Of a stretch of 64,000 bases of DNA, positions 45,918 to 59,137 are shown piece after piece; position 1 is the stretch's first letter; the number at the start of each line of letters is the position of its first letter. The translations under genes and the position numbers were made by a program. The notes beneath the pieces are model-generated. The model ran no database searches. It was given only the letters and a program-made list of their open reading frames with translations, and had not been told where the DNA came from. Location of the stretch: assembly GCA_023014335.1 (NCBI GenBank), contig JAECYW010000002.1, forward strand, positions 1,178,001-1,242,000, in the 5' to 3' direction. The stretch is from Galerina marginata. Its lineage: Eukaryota > Basidiomycota > Agaricomycetes > Agaricales > Galerinaceae.

Positions 45918-48900
45918 CTATCCCCACTCTTCCTCCAACTCGCGGGCGAGGAAATCGTCTTCTTCCTCGTCTTCCTCTTCCTCTTCATCGTCGCCGTCGT
46001 CTTCTCCATCGTCCATCTCCTGAGCAGCCATCTTTGGGCTCGGACGCGCAGAGCCATGCCCAGTGCCATTGCTCGCCGTCTCCTCCTGCGTCCGAGACGT
46101 CCTGCGAGGTCATCTGCGCTGATGCCTTCTTTCAGCTTGGAGTACCCCGTGCGCTCTGCAGCGAGCTTCTTCCGCTTCGCGAGCGGCGAGCGGAGGTAGT
46201 CCTCGTTGCTCTTCCCGTTCGTACCGCCGTAATCCGACGGTGTCGTGCTTCGTAGCCGCTTCCGTTTCCGCGGGGTGTTATTCACGCTCCTACACAACAA
46301 GACCAACCGACACATCAGCACACTACCCCTACGCATCTCAGCACACACGACTCACCCAGAATCCGACCCGTCCTCCTCGGACGCATTCCCACTGCGCATG
46401 CCCCCGGTGCCCGTCCCGCCACTCCTCGCACTCCGCTCGCTCTTCGCATCCCACCCCTCCTCGTCATCGTCGCTCTCGTTCATAGCAGCCTCGACCTCAT
46501 CGTTGATATCATCCCAATTGATCGACGCGAGCTCAAGCGCACCTGTCTCCTTCTTCGCCCCCGTCTTCGGCATCAGCACCGGCGGCGGCTCCTGGTCCCA
46601 CTCGTCCGAGTCGAGGTCGAGGTCGTGGTCCATATCCGAGGATGGCTGGTCGTCGCTGGCGTGGGTATGCGCTTGGGGGCTGGAGCTCCCGTGCGCGGAG
46701 GCCGCGGCGGGTGCGGGCATAGGTGGGTCGTCGAGCAGGTAGGGTTTCTCGTCTTGTCGGCGCCAGAGCGCGATGGAGTCGGTGAACCACGCGAGCCAGA
46801 CGATCTTGATGCCCCCGCGCTTGCGGGCCATGTCGACTTTAACGGTCCCACGCTATAGGGGGTTTTATTGTCTCCGGTCAGCATCGAAAGAGCGGAAGGA
46901 GAGGAAGACAAAACGGGAACAAGAACAAGGATGTTTCACGCGGGAATAGGGATCGGCAATCATTATGTGAGTAGGAGATAGCGGAGAATTTGGAGGGAAG
47001 ACAATAAGGAGGGAGCGGAAGCAAACGCACCTTTGCAGCCACGACGTGCGTGATATCGCTGGTGAGCTCCGTCGACACGCGCGCGCCGAACATATGCGCC
47101 ATGCGCCAGATCTCTGTCGTCTCTGGCACGGTGTCCAGAGGGATCACGCTGGAAAAGAGGATGTGCACGCCTTCGAACACCTCGGATCGCAGTCTAGGGA
47201 TGATGCGCTGCATGGGGGAAGATGGAACGGCAGGGATGATGTTAAAAATCCGACTAGACAAGCCCAGAACGCGACGTACCGTGACATCAAACGCTTTACT
47301 CGCAGGCCCCGTCTTGCGCCTCGCATTCTCCGGTGAACGGGCATCATAAGCGCCAAAAAACCGAGAATGAACTTCGCTCAGCAACTAGAAGCAGCAGAGG
47401 TTCAGCTTAGCTCAACTCAAAAAAATGAAAGAAGACTTGCTCTGCCTATCCGGTCCAGCTCATAGTCGTCGTTCTTCAACAAGGCCTTCTTATGCACTTT
47501 CTCTGGCTTGGGCGACGGCTCTTTGACATTAGTCGCAGTAGCAGCAGGACTAGCGACTTCTACCGCCGCCGCTGCCACCTCTTCCGCATGCTGGTGCTCC
47601 AGAATCTCAACTTCATGGGCCTGCAGCTCCTTCTCCTTCTTCGCAAGCGGCCGCTCTTCTAGCTGGGCATCCAGGGCGGCATTGTTCTGCGTGAGCATCG
47701 CCTGTCGTCTCGGCGTCCGCTGTCTCTGCCTCGCCAGCGATCCCTGGGAGCGTCGCGGGTGGTGATGCTGTCGACTGCCTATGTCCGCGCCTAAATGTGT
47801 GGACGGGGAACTGCTGCTACTAGGTAACAGGAGACCCATTTATGCTGCCGGCTTTGGCTTGCTTGGGGTGTGCTCGGACTCGGATTTGGGATGGGCATGG
47901 TGGGTGTTAGTGGCTCTACTTTGGGAAGGAAAGACGAGTTGATGTCGCCGATTCCGATGAAGAAATCGTCTGATTTGTTCCGAGGTTAGTTGACATTTGG
48001 TCGCACCTGAGTAGTATGGACGTACAAGGAATAACTTTGAGCAGGTTCGGACTCCATTCCCACACGTCTGCGCGGTCGTCGATGATGACCACCATTGACG
48101 TGTCGCAGGGAAATAATCGTTGCAGGACTTTTTTGTGTTAGACCTAGAGTGAAGCGATGAGATTTCGGAAAAAAACGAAATGAGATGACGGAGCAAAAGA
48201 CGTACTGCCACTTTCGTCTCGACTGAGCAGACGACCTCCGAAAATATGGCCATCCGGATCAATAGCAGCGCATACTTCCTCGGCGTATGCGCGGGTGCCC
48301 ATGGTGTATACGTGCATCTCGTACTTGGTCGCTGTCTCGCGCAGGAATTCTTTCCACCCAGGTCTGAGAAGCAAGGAGAGATGAGAAAACGACGAAGGAA
48401 AGAAAAGGGATAAACTGACCGTGGTTTGATGTAATACATGCATCCTTCAGTTTCGACCATCTTGTTCTTGCCTTTGCCCCTGTGAGCGGCGCCGCGCAGG
48501 GAGGGAGGGACCGAACGACTCTGGACCTAGCCTGAAGCGCTTGACGTCTTGAGTGCCTCCCAATTGGGATTACACTCGTCGTTGTCGTCCTGCTCGCGTG
48601 GGGGTGTGTCGGTGTCGGTGTCGTCCGAGTCGCGCGGGGAGGTGGCGGAGGCAGAAGCGGAGGGCTTGTTAGCGTGCCTGGCCTCCCAGGCCTCGCCGTC
48701 GTTTATCCACTCGCCGACGGTGGGGTCGACTGTGGCGTGGACGATGGTCTGATCTAGATCGACGATGAGGGAGAGCTTGCGGGATTTGAGAAGGTGCTCG
48801 GCGGTCTCGCGCTCGATGCGCTGGGCCTCTTCGAGGGAAACGGTGGGGCCAAACGCGGAGTGGGTCATCTGGATAGAGGCACGAGAGGCGTCTGAGAAGC

Positions 48901-49311
48901 CTGTGTAGTCGACACTGTGCGTGGGGTCAGTATTGGTGGTAGACACACGAAAGATGAACGGACTTTGTCATGTCTTTTCCACAGAGAACACAGAGGCCAC
49001 TGAGCTGGATGCCGTGCTTGCAGGGCTCGAGGACGACGACGACGGGTCTTTCTCTAGGCCTTTTTCTGGGAGACGACATCGCCCTGCTTTATTTTCCAGG
49101 CAGAAAGGGAGCCCTCGATGGCGGAATCCCAGGTGCCAAAGCGTGTCTCTGGCTTTGGGTCAGGGCCCTGGGGGAGATAGACAAAGGAGTAGCTGAGGAG
49201 ACGGGTACCGCGCTGTACGCTGGTATGGGGTTTGGCGTCGAGCGAGAGGACCTTTATGGGATAGGAGAGCGACTGGGGCAGATAGAGCTCGGTGGGACTC
49301 GAATCGTCCAT
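45918..49311 (-). CDS. FCP1: FCP1 RNA polymerase II CTD phosphatase
   Basis: Dephosphorylates Ser residues of the polymerase II C-terminal domain to recycle the enzyme. From 49311 (MDDSSPTELYLPQ) the N-terminal region reaches VVVVLEPCKHGIQLSGLC and CGKDMTK. The FCP homology domain follows with the DxDxT motif in SLIVDLDQTIVHATVDP, WKEFLRETATKYEMHVYTMG, AAIDPDGHIFGGRLLSRDES and MVVIIDDRADVWEWSPNLLK. A BRCT domain (MAHMFGARVSTELTSDITHV, then IKIVWLAWFTDS) and a long acidic tail ending DDFLARELEEEWG complete it. Frame breaks near 49069 (CCC run), 48548 and 48511 disrupt the straight reading, with the conserved sequence continuing in the next frame each time. Confidence 0.92.
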
Positions 49312-49630
49312 GGCTCTCTCTACAGAGTTTTCATCGCCCGTGTGAGCACTTGGGCTATTGCCTAATCGGGTTCATACAACATTTCTGCTAACCATCACCG
49401 CGTCTTAGTGCTACAGAATCAAAAATTCTATCCACCGACCAATCAATCTTGCCCCCGTCATCTTCACTGCGACTACAATGCAATATGCATCCCGAGATGC
49501 AGATCTCGTTGGCGTCAATGATTGTGTTGCGGTCGTTGGTCGGCGTCATATTTCAAGCTTCTCTTGGAGTCGGGACGAATAAGATATGCTGGAGAAACAA
49601 AGGTATCTATTTCCCTTCCTAATCGATGCT
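49312..49630. other. intergenic, FCP1 upstream region
   Basis: About 320 bases between the FCP1 start and the stop of the kinase-like gene, both on the minus strand. No gene is seen. Confidence 0.4.
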
Positions 49631-50930
49631 CTACAACAAAGGTGCTACAAACGAAGCGCTCAAGTCACGCTGCCCGTCCACCAGTATCCTTACACCCTCC
49701 AGCACCACCGTCCTGCTCAACTCCTTCCCACCCCACTCCACTCGCGCGCCAAGGATCGCCATGTGCGTGCCCCACTGCGTTATCGCTCTCCGCACCACCT
49801 GCTCGTCTGGCTCGCAACTCCGCTTGTACTCCTTCATAAAATGCTCCAACACCGCAGACGCCGTCTCTTGGCACACCTCTGGATGACACCTCCGCAACAG
49901 GTGGATCTCGCCGCAGAATTGGCCAATGTCCATTCCCTGTCAGACCCGGTTTGGTCAGCTCCCAGTCGAGCACTGTGATGCTCTTCAGATTCCCGTCTGC
50001 ATCCGTGTCGACCATCAAGTTTCCCGGCCAAAAGTCGCCCATGACAAACTACTCCTCGTCAGCACTACATTCAACACCACAGAGAAAAACTCACCTGTAT
50101 CCTCGACATCCAAACAAGCCTGCGTCGTCTCCTCCGCCACCCTCTTAACCACCTCCAAATCCTCCTCAGCAGCAACAAGCGGTGGATCCAACAGCTTCGG
50201 CAGCCCACTCGCCCCAGAAAGCGTATTCACCAGCCGCCCATAGAACGCCCACGACGACATCTTCTTCGCCTGCGCGTTCCCCCTCACCGACTCGCACAGC
50301 TCCGCATTACTCGTACCCCACCGGTGCATCCCCCCGAGGAACGCACCGACGGCAGCTCCGATCTGCTGCGCCACGGCTACCGTGGCCCGGCCCTGCTGCA
50401 TGAACGCCTTGAGCGTGATCGGTAGCTTCGCCCGGCGTCGTCCATGATAATAACGTGCTCTTCCTCGTCGAAGAGGTGGACTGCGGGGACGCGCACAAGG
50501 GAGTCTGGGGGTAACCACGCCCCGACGCGTCTGAGCGCCTCTACCTCGTATTTCTGCACGATCCAACCACGTTAACAAGCACATACCGCGTGCAACACGC
50601 CACCCACCTGCCGCTCAATAGCAAACGCCAACGCATGCCAGTTCCTTCACATACGGCTTCGCATGCTTCACCACCAGCGTCGCCCGCCCTTCATACAGCT
50701 CTTTCAGCCGCAGGCGATACACATAATTCGCCGTTCCTCCGGACAAAGGCGCGATATCGGCGCCCTGCGAACGGTGTTTTCGCGAGGTATGCGCGTAGTC
50801 CTGATTCGGTCGCTAGATCTGGCTTGTCATTGACGTTGGCATCGTCGCCGCCACATGGCCTGTCGACTTTTGACGCTGACAGGCTGTTTGTGTCCGAGGG
50901 TGCGATCTCGGCGATCGTGGATGGCGTCAT
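49631..50930 (-). CDS. aminoglycoside-phosphotransferase-fold kinase
   Basis: Small-molecule kinase-like protein of unknown substrate. It starts MTPSTIAEIAPSD (50930). The N-lobe includes APLSGGTANYVYRLRL and ATLVVKHAKPYVKE with the candidate ATP-binding Lys, then HALAFAIERQ|KYEVEALRRV and VIIMDDAG. The C-lobe has FMQQGRATVAVAQQIGAAVG, the catalytic-loop-like VMGDFWPGNLMVD (Met in place of the usual His) and the metal-binding ITVLDWELTKPGL, and ends ALVDGQRD-like basic/acidic residues at 49631. Three single-base frame breaks interrupt it (about 50432, 50641 and 50764), each with conserved sequence resuming. So it is either an error-laden read of a working gene or a recent pseudogene. Confidence 0.78.
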
Positions 50931-51930
50931 GGGCTTCGATGCTAAATTGTATTATCGGGTTCGCCGGTCTGGAGATTTAGCTTTTGGGGCAAGATGCGAC
51001 TTGCGAGTTGTCGGTTCTAGCGGGTAACTTGTACTGGCGAGCTTTTGCCGGTTCTAGGGGCATTCTTATTAAGTACTTAATTTTTGGACGGTTCCGGGAT
51101 GAGCAACCGAGTCATTCGCTAATCATGATCACCGACGTACGACTCTAATCAATAAAATAAACTTTCCGTCTAATTGCTACGATCCAAGCGGCAAATGCGC
51201 GCCCATCCCGGCCAATGGCTCGTCCCCGACTTCCGTGTAGTGACATCCCGGACCCGACCTCCCCATAATTACCCCGGCTCTACAAGATCTGGATAATCTC
51301 CGGTGACTCCTACTCTAGATCCCAGTATTCAATACATCTCAAATTTTAAGGAAACAAGAATTTTTCGATCTGTATACACAAATTATAGGCTCAATACATA
51401 CACTATTACCTGTCACGATCACTCAGTAGATATTCCAAATACAGAGGCAAAGCGATATAGACGTGTATTCGGTACATAACACATAATGCGCAAGTCTATA
51501 TAATGGTTCGAAGAGAGCAACGCAGAGCAGAAAGGCCTATGCAGGTCGGTGTCTAATTGCGAAGTGGATATAGGAAACATGGGTAATGGGTTGGGCAATG
51601 GTGGGCATGGTGGTATGGCGTAGGGGGATATCGGAGGCATATGTATGGTACTGGTACTGTTGGTACCGTTGCTGGTGCGGCCAGCTGGTGGTATGGTGGT
51701 ACAGAGACGACGGAGAAAGAAATGATGAGAGTACAGATGCAAAGAGAGAAAAAGAGAAGAAAGCAGTGTAAAGGATACAGAAAATAGCCCGATTAGATGC
51801 ACGAATCCCCTAATCAATACGCGTGTAAACGGCGCACCCGATCCATGGAAGGAAAGAGAAACAGACAGAAGGAAGAAAACTGACTCCTCCCTCTTCACAC
51901 GAATAAATAAAACTGACCATCTATCCATCG
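50931..51930. other. 1 kb region without a gene
   Basis: Lies between the kinase-like gene start and the stop of the next minus-strand gene. A 220-codon minus frame (51419-52081) overlaps the neighbour's coding end in another frame and looks like an untranslated 3' region rather than a protein. Confidence 0.4.
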
Positions 51931-54281
51931 CTATGCCCCCGAAGACATAGAAGATGGCGACGACGAGCGGCTCAACGAGCTGCCTCCCACACCCTCGTAT
52001 GCAACACCCACTACTCGCTCTCGCCCACCGCCGAGCGCTGTCTCCCTCGCCACGCCCTCCCATTGCACCCCGCGCTTCCACACGATATTATGCAACGCCT
52101 TCAAGCGCAGATGTACCGGATTGCCGACGCTGCGTATCCGCCAGCTCACCTGCCCAGGCGCACGCTCCGCAGGAGTTGGGTCCGAGGAGGGATACATCGT
52201 GTGCAGCTCCGAGCCCGCGTTGAAGCGGAAAGGCGAGCGCGACGGCGACGGCACGGGCTGGAACACAAGCTTGTAGGGAAGCGGGTCGGGCAGGATCGTC
52301 CGCGGTGCTTCAGTAGGCGGGTAGGGTGAGGTGAGCGGGATGTACCGCGGCGTGGGAGAGGCGTTGGCGACGTCGTCTGTGGATACGAACAGCTGCTGGG
52401 TGGGGTCGAGAAAGGCAGCCACGTCCAGCGGCGAGACGCGGTAGCCTGCCAACCTAAGTTTAGGCTTCGCACCGCGCATGGTGGTGCTGCGGTTCGGTGC
52501 CTGTGCGACCGAAAGCGATGTCGTCATCTCCTGAGGGCTATTCCTATTCTTATCGCTGTCTGGCATGTCCAGGGCAAGGACACGGTCTTCGAAGGAATCG
52601 TATGATGCAGACACACTAAAAAGTGCCGCGGTCACGTAGGCGTTCTGCAGGCCCTTGGCGAGTTCCACGAATTTTGACATGCGGCGGACGAGCACGCCTG
52701 CGCCTTCTTTAGCTGCTCGGACCGTGCTGGTGCTCCGTTGTCTTCCTGGATGAGAAATGGGTGCCGATTTGGGCGGGTGGGTGCTATCGATGAGAAGGGG
52801 CCCGTCTGCGATCGCTACTGGGGTCAGACGGGAGTGCGGGCGGCAGGAGTGGGTGAGGGAGGTGGATACTACTGGTTCTGATAGCCAGGATTTGGGCCGT
52901 GAGGAGACAAACCAGCTGGACTTGGGGGAGGCGACGGGTGAGGAGGAGGAGGGTGTTGTAAGATCGGTGCTGGACGAGGATGCGGATGAGGTACGGAACG
53001 AGAGCCATGATGATGTTCTGGGTATTGATGATGATGACGATGATGACAATGCTGGAGATAACGGAGGAGGTGATGGGGCAGTGCATGCCAAGCATGGTGG
53101 CGATGATCTGCGTGGTGGCTGAGCGCGCTGCTTGCCCTTGCGTTTTCTGCGCTCGTCGTCGCTGTACTCGATTTCGACGAGAAGAGCATCGAGGAGACGG
53201 TCCTCCCTTCGCCGCTTGGGCTGGCTGCGGGTCCTTGAGCGGGACCGGGTTGGGCTTCTGTGTGCACGGTGTGTGTGCTCGTCGTGGGAGACGGGGAAAA
53301 GGGGGCCCTGCATGCTCTTGAGGACGTCGGTGAAGGATATGGAGGCGGAGTCGTCGAAGGAATGGGGGGGCGGGGCAGATCTAGGACGGGACGGGGGGAG
53401 TGCGGGAGGAGCAGGAGGATTTGAAGGGGAAATCGTAGACAAACTTGGGGGGCTGGGAAGTGGGAGGACTGGGAGTGGGGAAGATGGTTGAAAGAGACAA
53501 CTTTGCGACTGGCGCGTGCCTTGGCTCTTCTGCGCTCCTCCTCGGCAGCTCGGCGGGACTCCTGCTCCTCCATCTTTCTCCGTCGGTCGTCGTCCTCCAG
53601 TCGCTTCTTCTCTCTCCGCCTCAGCACGGCCATCCGCTCCTCTCTCAGCCGCCGCTTCTCCTCCTCCCACTTTCTCTCGCAATGGCGCAGCCGCTCCTGT
53701 CGACGGCGTTCTTCCATCCGCTCAACCTCCCTGGCCTGCATCTCCCTCATCGCCTTCTCGTCCCTCTCGTCCAGCAGCCCGCCGTTGGGCACAAAGCAAA
53801 AATCAAAGTCCTCGTCCTGCACCGCGGCTATCCGCGGATCGTCGTCCGAGGTGACCTCGATGCCCTTGAGGCGGAGCAGGAGAATCTTGGCGAGATGGAT
53901 ATCATCGAGGGCGTAGGCGACATGGACCTGGTCCTCGAGCGAGCGCGGGGGCGATGGGGGCGAGTCGTAGTAGTCTGGGGACATGGATGCTGAACTTGGG
54001 GGGGAGGGGGAGGCCGAGCGCATGAATGGAGGGGCGTATGCAGCTTTCTTAGGCACAGGGGACGCGATGGGGACGGTCTGAATGGTGGGGCGTGACTCGG
54101 AATGCAGCGGCGTTGGGGGTGTGTGGGTCCGTTCCGAGTGCATTGCCAATGTAAAGAGGCGTCGCTGCATTCCAACCCTCCGATCCTCTGATGCCTGTCG
54201 TGCGAGGGCCGAGTCGGAGACCTGGCGGGAACGACCACGGCAGACGAGGAAATCCTGGGGCGGGGGGCGGAGAGCGAGCAT
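51931..54281 (-). CDS. unknown protein with charged coiled coil and Ser-rich C-terminus
   Basis: Starts MLALRPPPQDFLVCRGRSRQ (54281). After a Pro/Ser-rich stretch comes YALDDIHLAKILLLRLKGIE, then FDFCFVPNGGLLDERDE and a long Arg/Lys/Glu coiled coil (roughly 53780-53520). The second half has ISFTDVLKSMQGPLFPVSHD, RRREDRLLDALLVEIEY, several Ser runs, FVELAKGLQNAYVTAALFSV and a C-terminal domain with LRLAGYRVSPLDVAAFLD. No family name is known to me, although the layout recalls a conserved mushroom protein of unknown role. The two halves are in different frames around 53480-53520 amid C-rich runs, so an intron or base errors lie there. Confidence 0.68.
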
Positions 54282-57200
54282 TGAGAAAGGAAAAAAGGAA
54301 AGACGAGCTGGACTTGAATTATAAGCCTCGACGACAACAGATCGCCGATCGGCTGTTCCCGCATTGCCCTTATCAGCCAATCATCGGTCCGGCACACCTT
54401 CTCCTTTCGGCATTTTCTCGCTTCTCTACCCCATTTCTGTCTAGGACCGACTAAACACCGAGTCTTCCCACCTGTGCACGTAATAACCCTGGGCGCCTCG
54501 TATTCCTTCCGTCTTTTCTCACCACGAACCGGTCCCGCCCAGCTCCAGTCGCCACCGACCACTTCGGAATTGCCCTTCCTCTGCAACCCAGTTACTCTGA
54601 TATACGGCCACAGATAAGCACTCACCGCCCCAACCCTGCTCCGCTACGCAACCATCTCCTTGATATCAATCGTCGTTAGATGCAGGTAATAATATACACA
54701 TGCTCATTTCTTTGCTTTGTGCTGGGCGTACTCCTCAGCGCCGCCCAACCAGCCCCAGTGCCAATCCAGCAGTTCCTTCTCGCACTCCACCCAAACTCAA
54801 AATCGCTCCATACAACCCACTTCTTCTCTGTCCAGGAGCCGTCTACTTTTATCCTTCCAACACTGGCACTAACGCGACGTGGGCGTGGAACCACCATCCC
54901 ATCAGGTACACCCTCCTTCTCCCAAAAAACACTTTATCAATTACCATCTGACGTCTGTCCCTCCACCTCCGCGGAACTGCTTTTTCGAAGCTGGGAAAAA
55001 GAAAAACAGGCGCGTCGAGATATCCAAATCAATTAAACGAAGGCTTCGGCCGCTGCACCAACACAGACATATCTTCTCCCACTGTCGTCTGTACATCCCC
55101 TCTCAAACGCGATGCAAAAGCAGGGGTATGCGTCCATGTGGGCGGAATGTCTAATTCTAATACCCTAAACCGCGTTTGGATTCCTACTGCCCGCTTCTGG
55201 GTCACTCTGCTCTCCCGCTGGCCCGCTGGGTCCGCTTTCGCCAATCCCCTGCCGGCACTCCCGCTGCGGCCTAGACATTGATGACTTTATGAATCATCGA
55301 CTTACTCGTATATGATAGGAACGCGTCCTCGATTTCCGCGTATCTCATTAATACTGCATACGGCGCGCAGCGCGCTAAAGTCCTATCTCTCCGCCTGCCC
55401 TGCCTGTCTCCGTGCCTTTGTTGTTTTGCATGCATGTCTCATCTTCCGGAAAACCGATAACAACAACGCTCCATCCGCTCGCTTATTGCATTCCGGTGTT
55501 CAAAGTGGCAAGAGCCAACTACGCACACCACCGTCCACCTCCAAGCTGGTTTCTCGGGATGTTTGCCTTTGTCTCTGTCTTTTTTGTTTTGCTTTTTTCC
55601 CGATTCACTTCCACCCCCAACTTGCCCTGGGCGGAAATGCATGTGCGCAGCTAAATGCACGTTTTTATATTCCAATTCAAATCCTATTTGTTTCATTTCA
55701 TTCCAGGTAAACAAAAGGGCTGGTCCGTTTCGTTCATAAAGGGAGTGTTTCTATCTTATTCATGAATGACCAGCCAAAGGCGGGAAGGGCTGCTTATCGA
55801 GCTAAATGAAAGCGCCCATCTCGTTATCCCACCAATTACAGAAGAACAAATGGATGAGATATGAAGCACGGCCTTACAAAGAAGCATTTCAGTTTGGGCA
55901 TAGATTGCTTTCATGAATGATCATGATTGTCAAGATAATTCGAGCGTCGTATCTGCAAGGCGTCACCCAGAAGAGGGCGTCTAGATGGGATATCACTATC
56001 ATTCCGATTCCCGAGCCGCTGCTACCTTTCACTTTCACCAGCACTTCCACGATAAGCAACCCAGAGACGACGGCGTGGTGGCTTTATCCAACGAATGAGT
56101 CGTATTTCAGTCACCCCCTCTCATCATCACCACCACCATCACATACGACATTACCTCTCTGAGCACACTTTTCTCAACATCCGCACGGCGTGCCCCCTGA
56201 GCTCGACATTCCAGGACTGAACGTTAGAACACTCTGACGGCAACTGCTTTCTATACAGGGCAACCGATAGGGCCTCACTCGACGGTTTCCCATCCCAGCG
56301 GCGTATGTTTGGCCCTATTCATAGTGCTGCTAAGTACGCCATGCCGTCCTGCACAGCAATGTGGCGACATTTCGCTGCTTGTAGACGACCCGTACGCAGA
56401 TATATACCCCACTCACTTACTCACCTCCTGTCACCGTGCCGATCAACCCCGCGATTCACGCACTTTGGGCGATTCTTGAAAGGAAGAGCCTCTGCCTTCC
56501 CATTTTCGCGGGAGAACACCACAGGGTGCGGCGTCAAGATAACTTTAGATACGGCATCTGTTTGTTTCAAACTTATCTTCAAGTCGAATGCCGTCGATGC
56601 ATAGTAAGCTCCTTGTAGATATGGGCAATCTGGAGAGATAGCAAGAGAAGGAACGTCCACATTGACGAAAGTGCGATCCACATATACACCAATGCGTTTT
56701 CGGCTGTCTTGCACGCATTCCGATTCCGAGGAGCGCAGCCGCAAGCCTTATCCCAAATGTCCAACACCGCTTGGACATCGATTTGTTATCAGCTTCGGCG
56801 AGACGGCCTAGCGCGAAATCCCAAAGTTACGTCGTAATCCTTCGCAGATACCGATAAGTGGAAATAAAAATTTCTGCACCACTTCGTATCGTATATCTGG
56901 CAGACACTCACAAAGGGGGCCGCTTACTCCGGTTGAGCGTCCTCAGCGCGACGAACGGCGCCTCAAGGCAGGCTTGACCGCTGAGACCGCATGCGCCCAA
57001 CCGCTATCAGTCGCCTCGTGTGCGCTTCAAATGACAGCTCACAAGTCGAACACTGGTATCACAGCTACGAGGCCGTGACTGCGTCTTTCGAGGAGCGCCT
57101 CATGTCGGCACGAGGTGACCCCACCTTGCTCATAGGCCGCTATAATTGGCACTGTATTGGCGACGTCACGATAAAGAGGTGCACCGGCGCGGAGACAGTA

Positions 57201-57664
57201 CAGCGGTGTCGATTGTTGATCGACTGAACATTTCGAGATAGTGTCCCTTTCGGTGTTCTTCTTGCTTCCGCCTCGATTGTGCATCTTGATTCGATATACG
57301 ATCGTGTACGATCATATGTGAAGGAGTTGTTGCGGGGAACTGACAAGTCCGTTCAGCCCGTCACAGGGGTTGTTGAAATGCCAGTAATTTACGTGTTGAG
57401 GATAATAGCCCTTCGTTCACGTGTCTGTATTTTATCTACTGACGCAAAGATCAACCTAGATAGTATCCGATAGAAGCAGATAGTAGGATAAGTAGAGAAA
57501 AGAACCATGTACAGGTGGATTACCGAGAGTTACAGTGTAGAAATGTTCCTGAAGTTGATGCGACGGGTACAAGGTATAACAGTCCAGATACCTGAGGGAG
57601 GGAGGGATGATTTTAGATATATCTGGGCTAAGAGATTCAATAACATGCCAACCTTTACTATGAT
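54282..57664. other. 3.4 kb gene-poor region
   Basis: No gene is convincing. A plus frame at 54680-55036 begins with a hydrophobic, signal-peptide-like segment (IIYTCSFLCFVLGVLLSAA) but then turns Ser/Thr-rich without recognisable content. A minus frame at 56421-56744 has strand-like stretches only. Repeats, transposase or reverse-transcriptase motifs were not found by eye. Confidence 0.4.
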
Positions 57665-59012
57665 CTACCAACGAAAGAGAGATTTCTTCTTCTCTGGCTT
57701 TGGCTTTTCTTTATCGGCCGGCTGGTCCTTGTTTGGTGACTTGTCGTCCTCCTGAGATGGTGTTTTGTCTTCTAGATTTTTTGGAAGCCGCGGTCCATAA
57801 ATGTCACCAGCATCCCAGGTCATGGGCACAAGGGCCACAGGAAGAAGCCAAGTAGCGGTTAAAACGACTCCGTTACCTATAGTAAAAGTAAAACACAAGG
57901 CGGTTCGGCTCAGGGATGGGTCAGAGAATGCAAGAAAGCACGTACCATTATCACAAGCGCGGACACGATCCCAACTCCAGGCAATGAAGACGCCGATGTA
58001 GCCTACCACGGGACTCAGTTGCTTTCAACAACTTCACCGCAGGCCTGAACTGCACAGGGACCAGTAAGATAGGGATTTTGGCGAGAAGCCACTTCAGTGC
58101 GGTTGTGATCATGGCCGCGCGGGCTGTGGCCTTGACAGAAGAGCCGTCTAGCTTTTCCATCACTGGAGGGGGAAGGTAGAGTCGGTATCCCCACCATGTC
58201 GTAAGCAGCGACAGATGTGTCGTCGAAGGAACCCAGACGTGCTTCTCGATGACCGTGTCTGTTGGCTTGTTCGTCGATCCACCTGCCTGCGTGTCGGGAG
58301 GCTTGCTTACCCCACTCGTACTTGGGGTGGGCTCGTCCACGTATTCCAGTATGGTCTCGGAGGAGGCGAGTTCTAGCTGAGAGTCCGATTTCGGCTCTAA
58401 AGGCGCGTACATCATGACACCGTCTTCGCCCTCTTCAACAACCCCAGGCCGCATATTATTAGTCGGGCTTTCAGTCGTTGCCTCCCCGACTCTTCAAGCC
58501 AGCCAAAATATTCCATATGCCCGGTGTGCTTTTATCTTCCTCGTTTGAAGTTGACGCACGCCTGCCGTTCATGACGTCTTCCGAGGATAGCAAACGGACC
58601 AAGCTGGGCTCCACTCCTGGAGGTACAGGCGAGCCTTGCTTCCCATCTTCCAATTCTGCTTCATTCTCGTTCTCTTGGGATGTGGCTTGTGTGGAAGAAC
58701 TGGATATACCAGGTAGAGGCAGAGCTTCGATTAAGCCCCTTAGTCTCTGTGCAAATGAAATGGGCTCCACTGATGGTGGATCGTCGAAAGTTTGATTCTA
58801 GAAGAGATGGCGAAGACTTCTGGCCAAGGAGTTCGTCACTCAACTCCCATGAGGGCGGAGGGAATACAACAGGGGAAGGTTGTTTATGAGGGATGAAGCT
58901 CCCACCGAATGACTTGAGACGAGCGAGCGCGGTGAGCTTTTGCTTCGGCAATCGGGCGGTTTGATGTGTGACCGTGGCATCATCCGGCTTGGAATTCGTT
59001 GTAGAAGGTCAT
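57665..59012 (-). CDS. unknown protein with C-terminal membrane segments
   Basis: Unrecognised protein read from about 59012 to the stop at 57665. The N-terminal part holds LPKQKLTALARLKSFGGSFI and SWELSDELLG, then ISFAQRLRGLIEALPLPG and an acidic linker. The C-terminal half has HLSLLTTWWGYRLYLPPPVM, helical ALKWLLAKIPILLVPVQF, VVGYIGVFIAWSWDRVRA and, after an intron, NGVVLTATWLLPVALVPMTW before a Lys/Pro-rich end. Two or three hydrophobic helices suggest membrane attachment. At least three one-base breaks occur (near 58788 AAA, 58485 CCCC and 58013), and possibly a fourth near the start, so the model is approximate. Confidence 0.62.
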
Positions 59013-59137
59013 GTAAAGTCAATAAACAAAGTGGAATAGAGACAAAATAGAGGTGTAGGTGCCTTTATGAAGGGAGTTCTAGTCAAGAAGGCAGGTGGAG
59101 AGCGGTGTTCCAACCATGACGAGGTCGTAATTGATAA

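Noticed and set aside
45665..46348. 227-codon minus-strand frame
   Set aside because: It is an alternative reading of the FCP1 acidic tail extended past the true stop at 45918; the FCP1 frame ending DDFLARELEEEWG is far more protein-like.
51419..52081. 220-codon minus-strand frame with hydrophobic runs
   Set aside because: It overlaps the end of the 51.9-54.3 kb gene in another frame and the rest falls in its 3' region; the hydrophobic runs come from pyrimidine-rich DNA.
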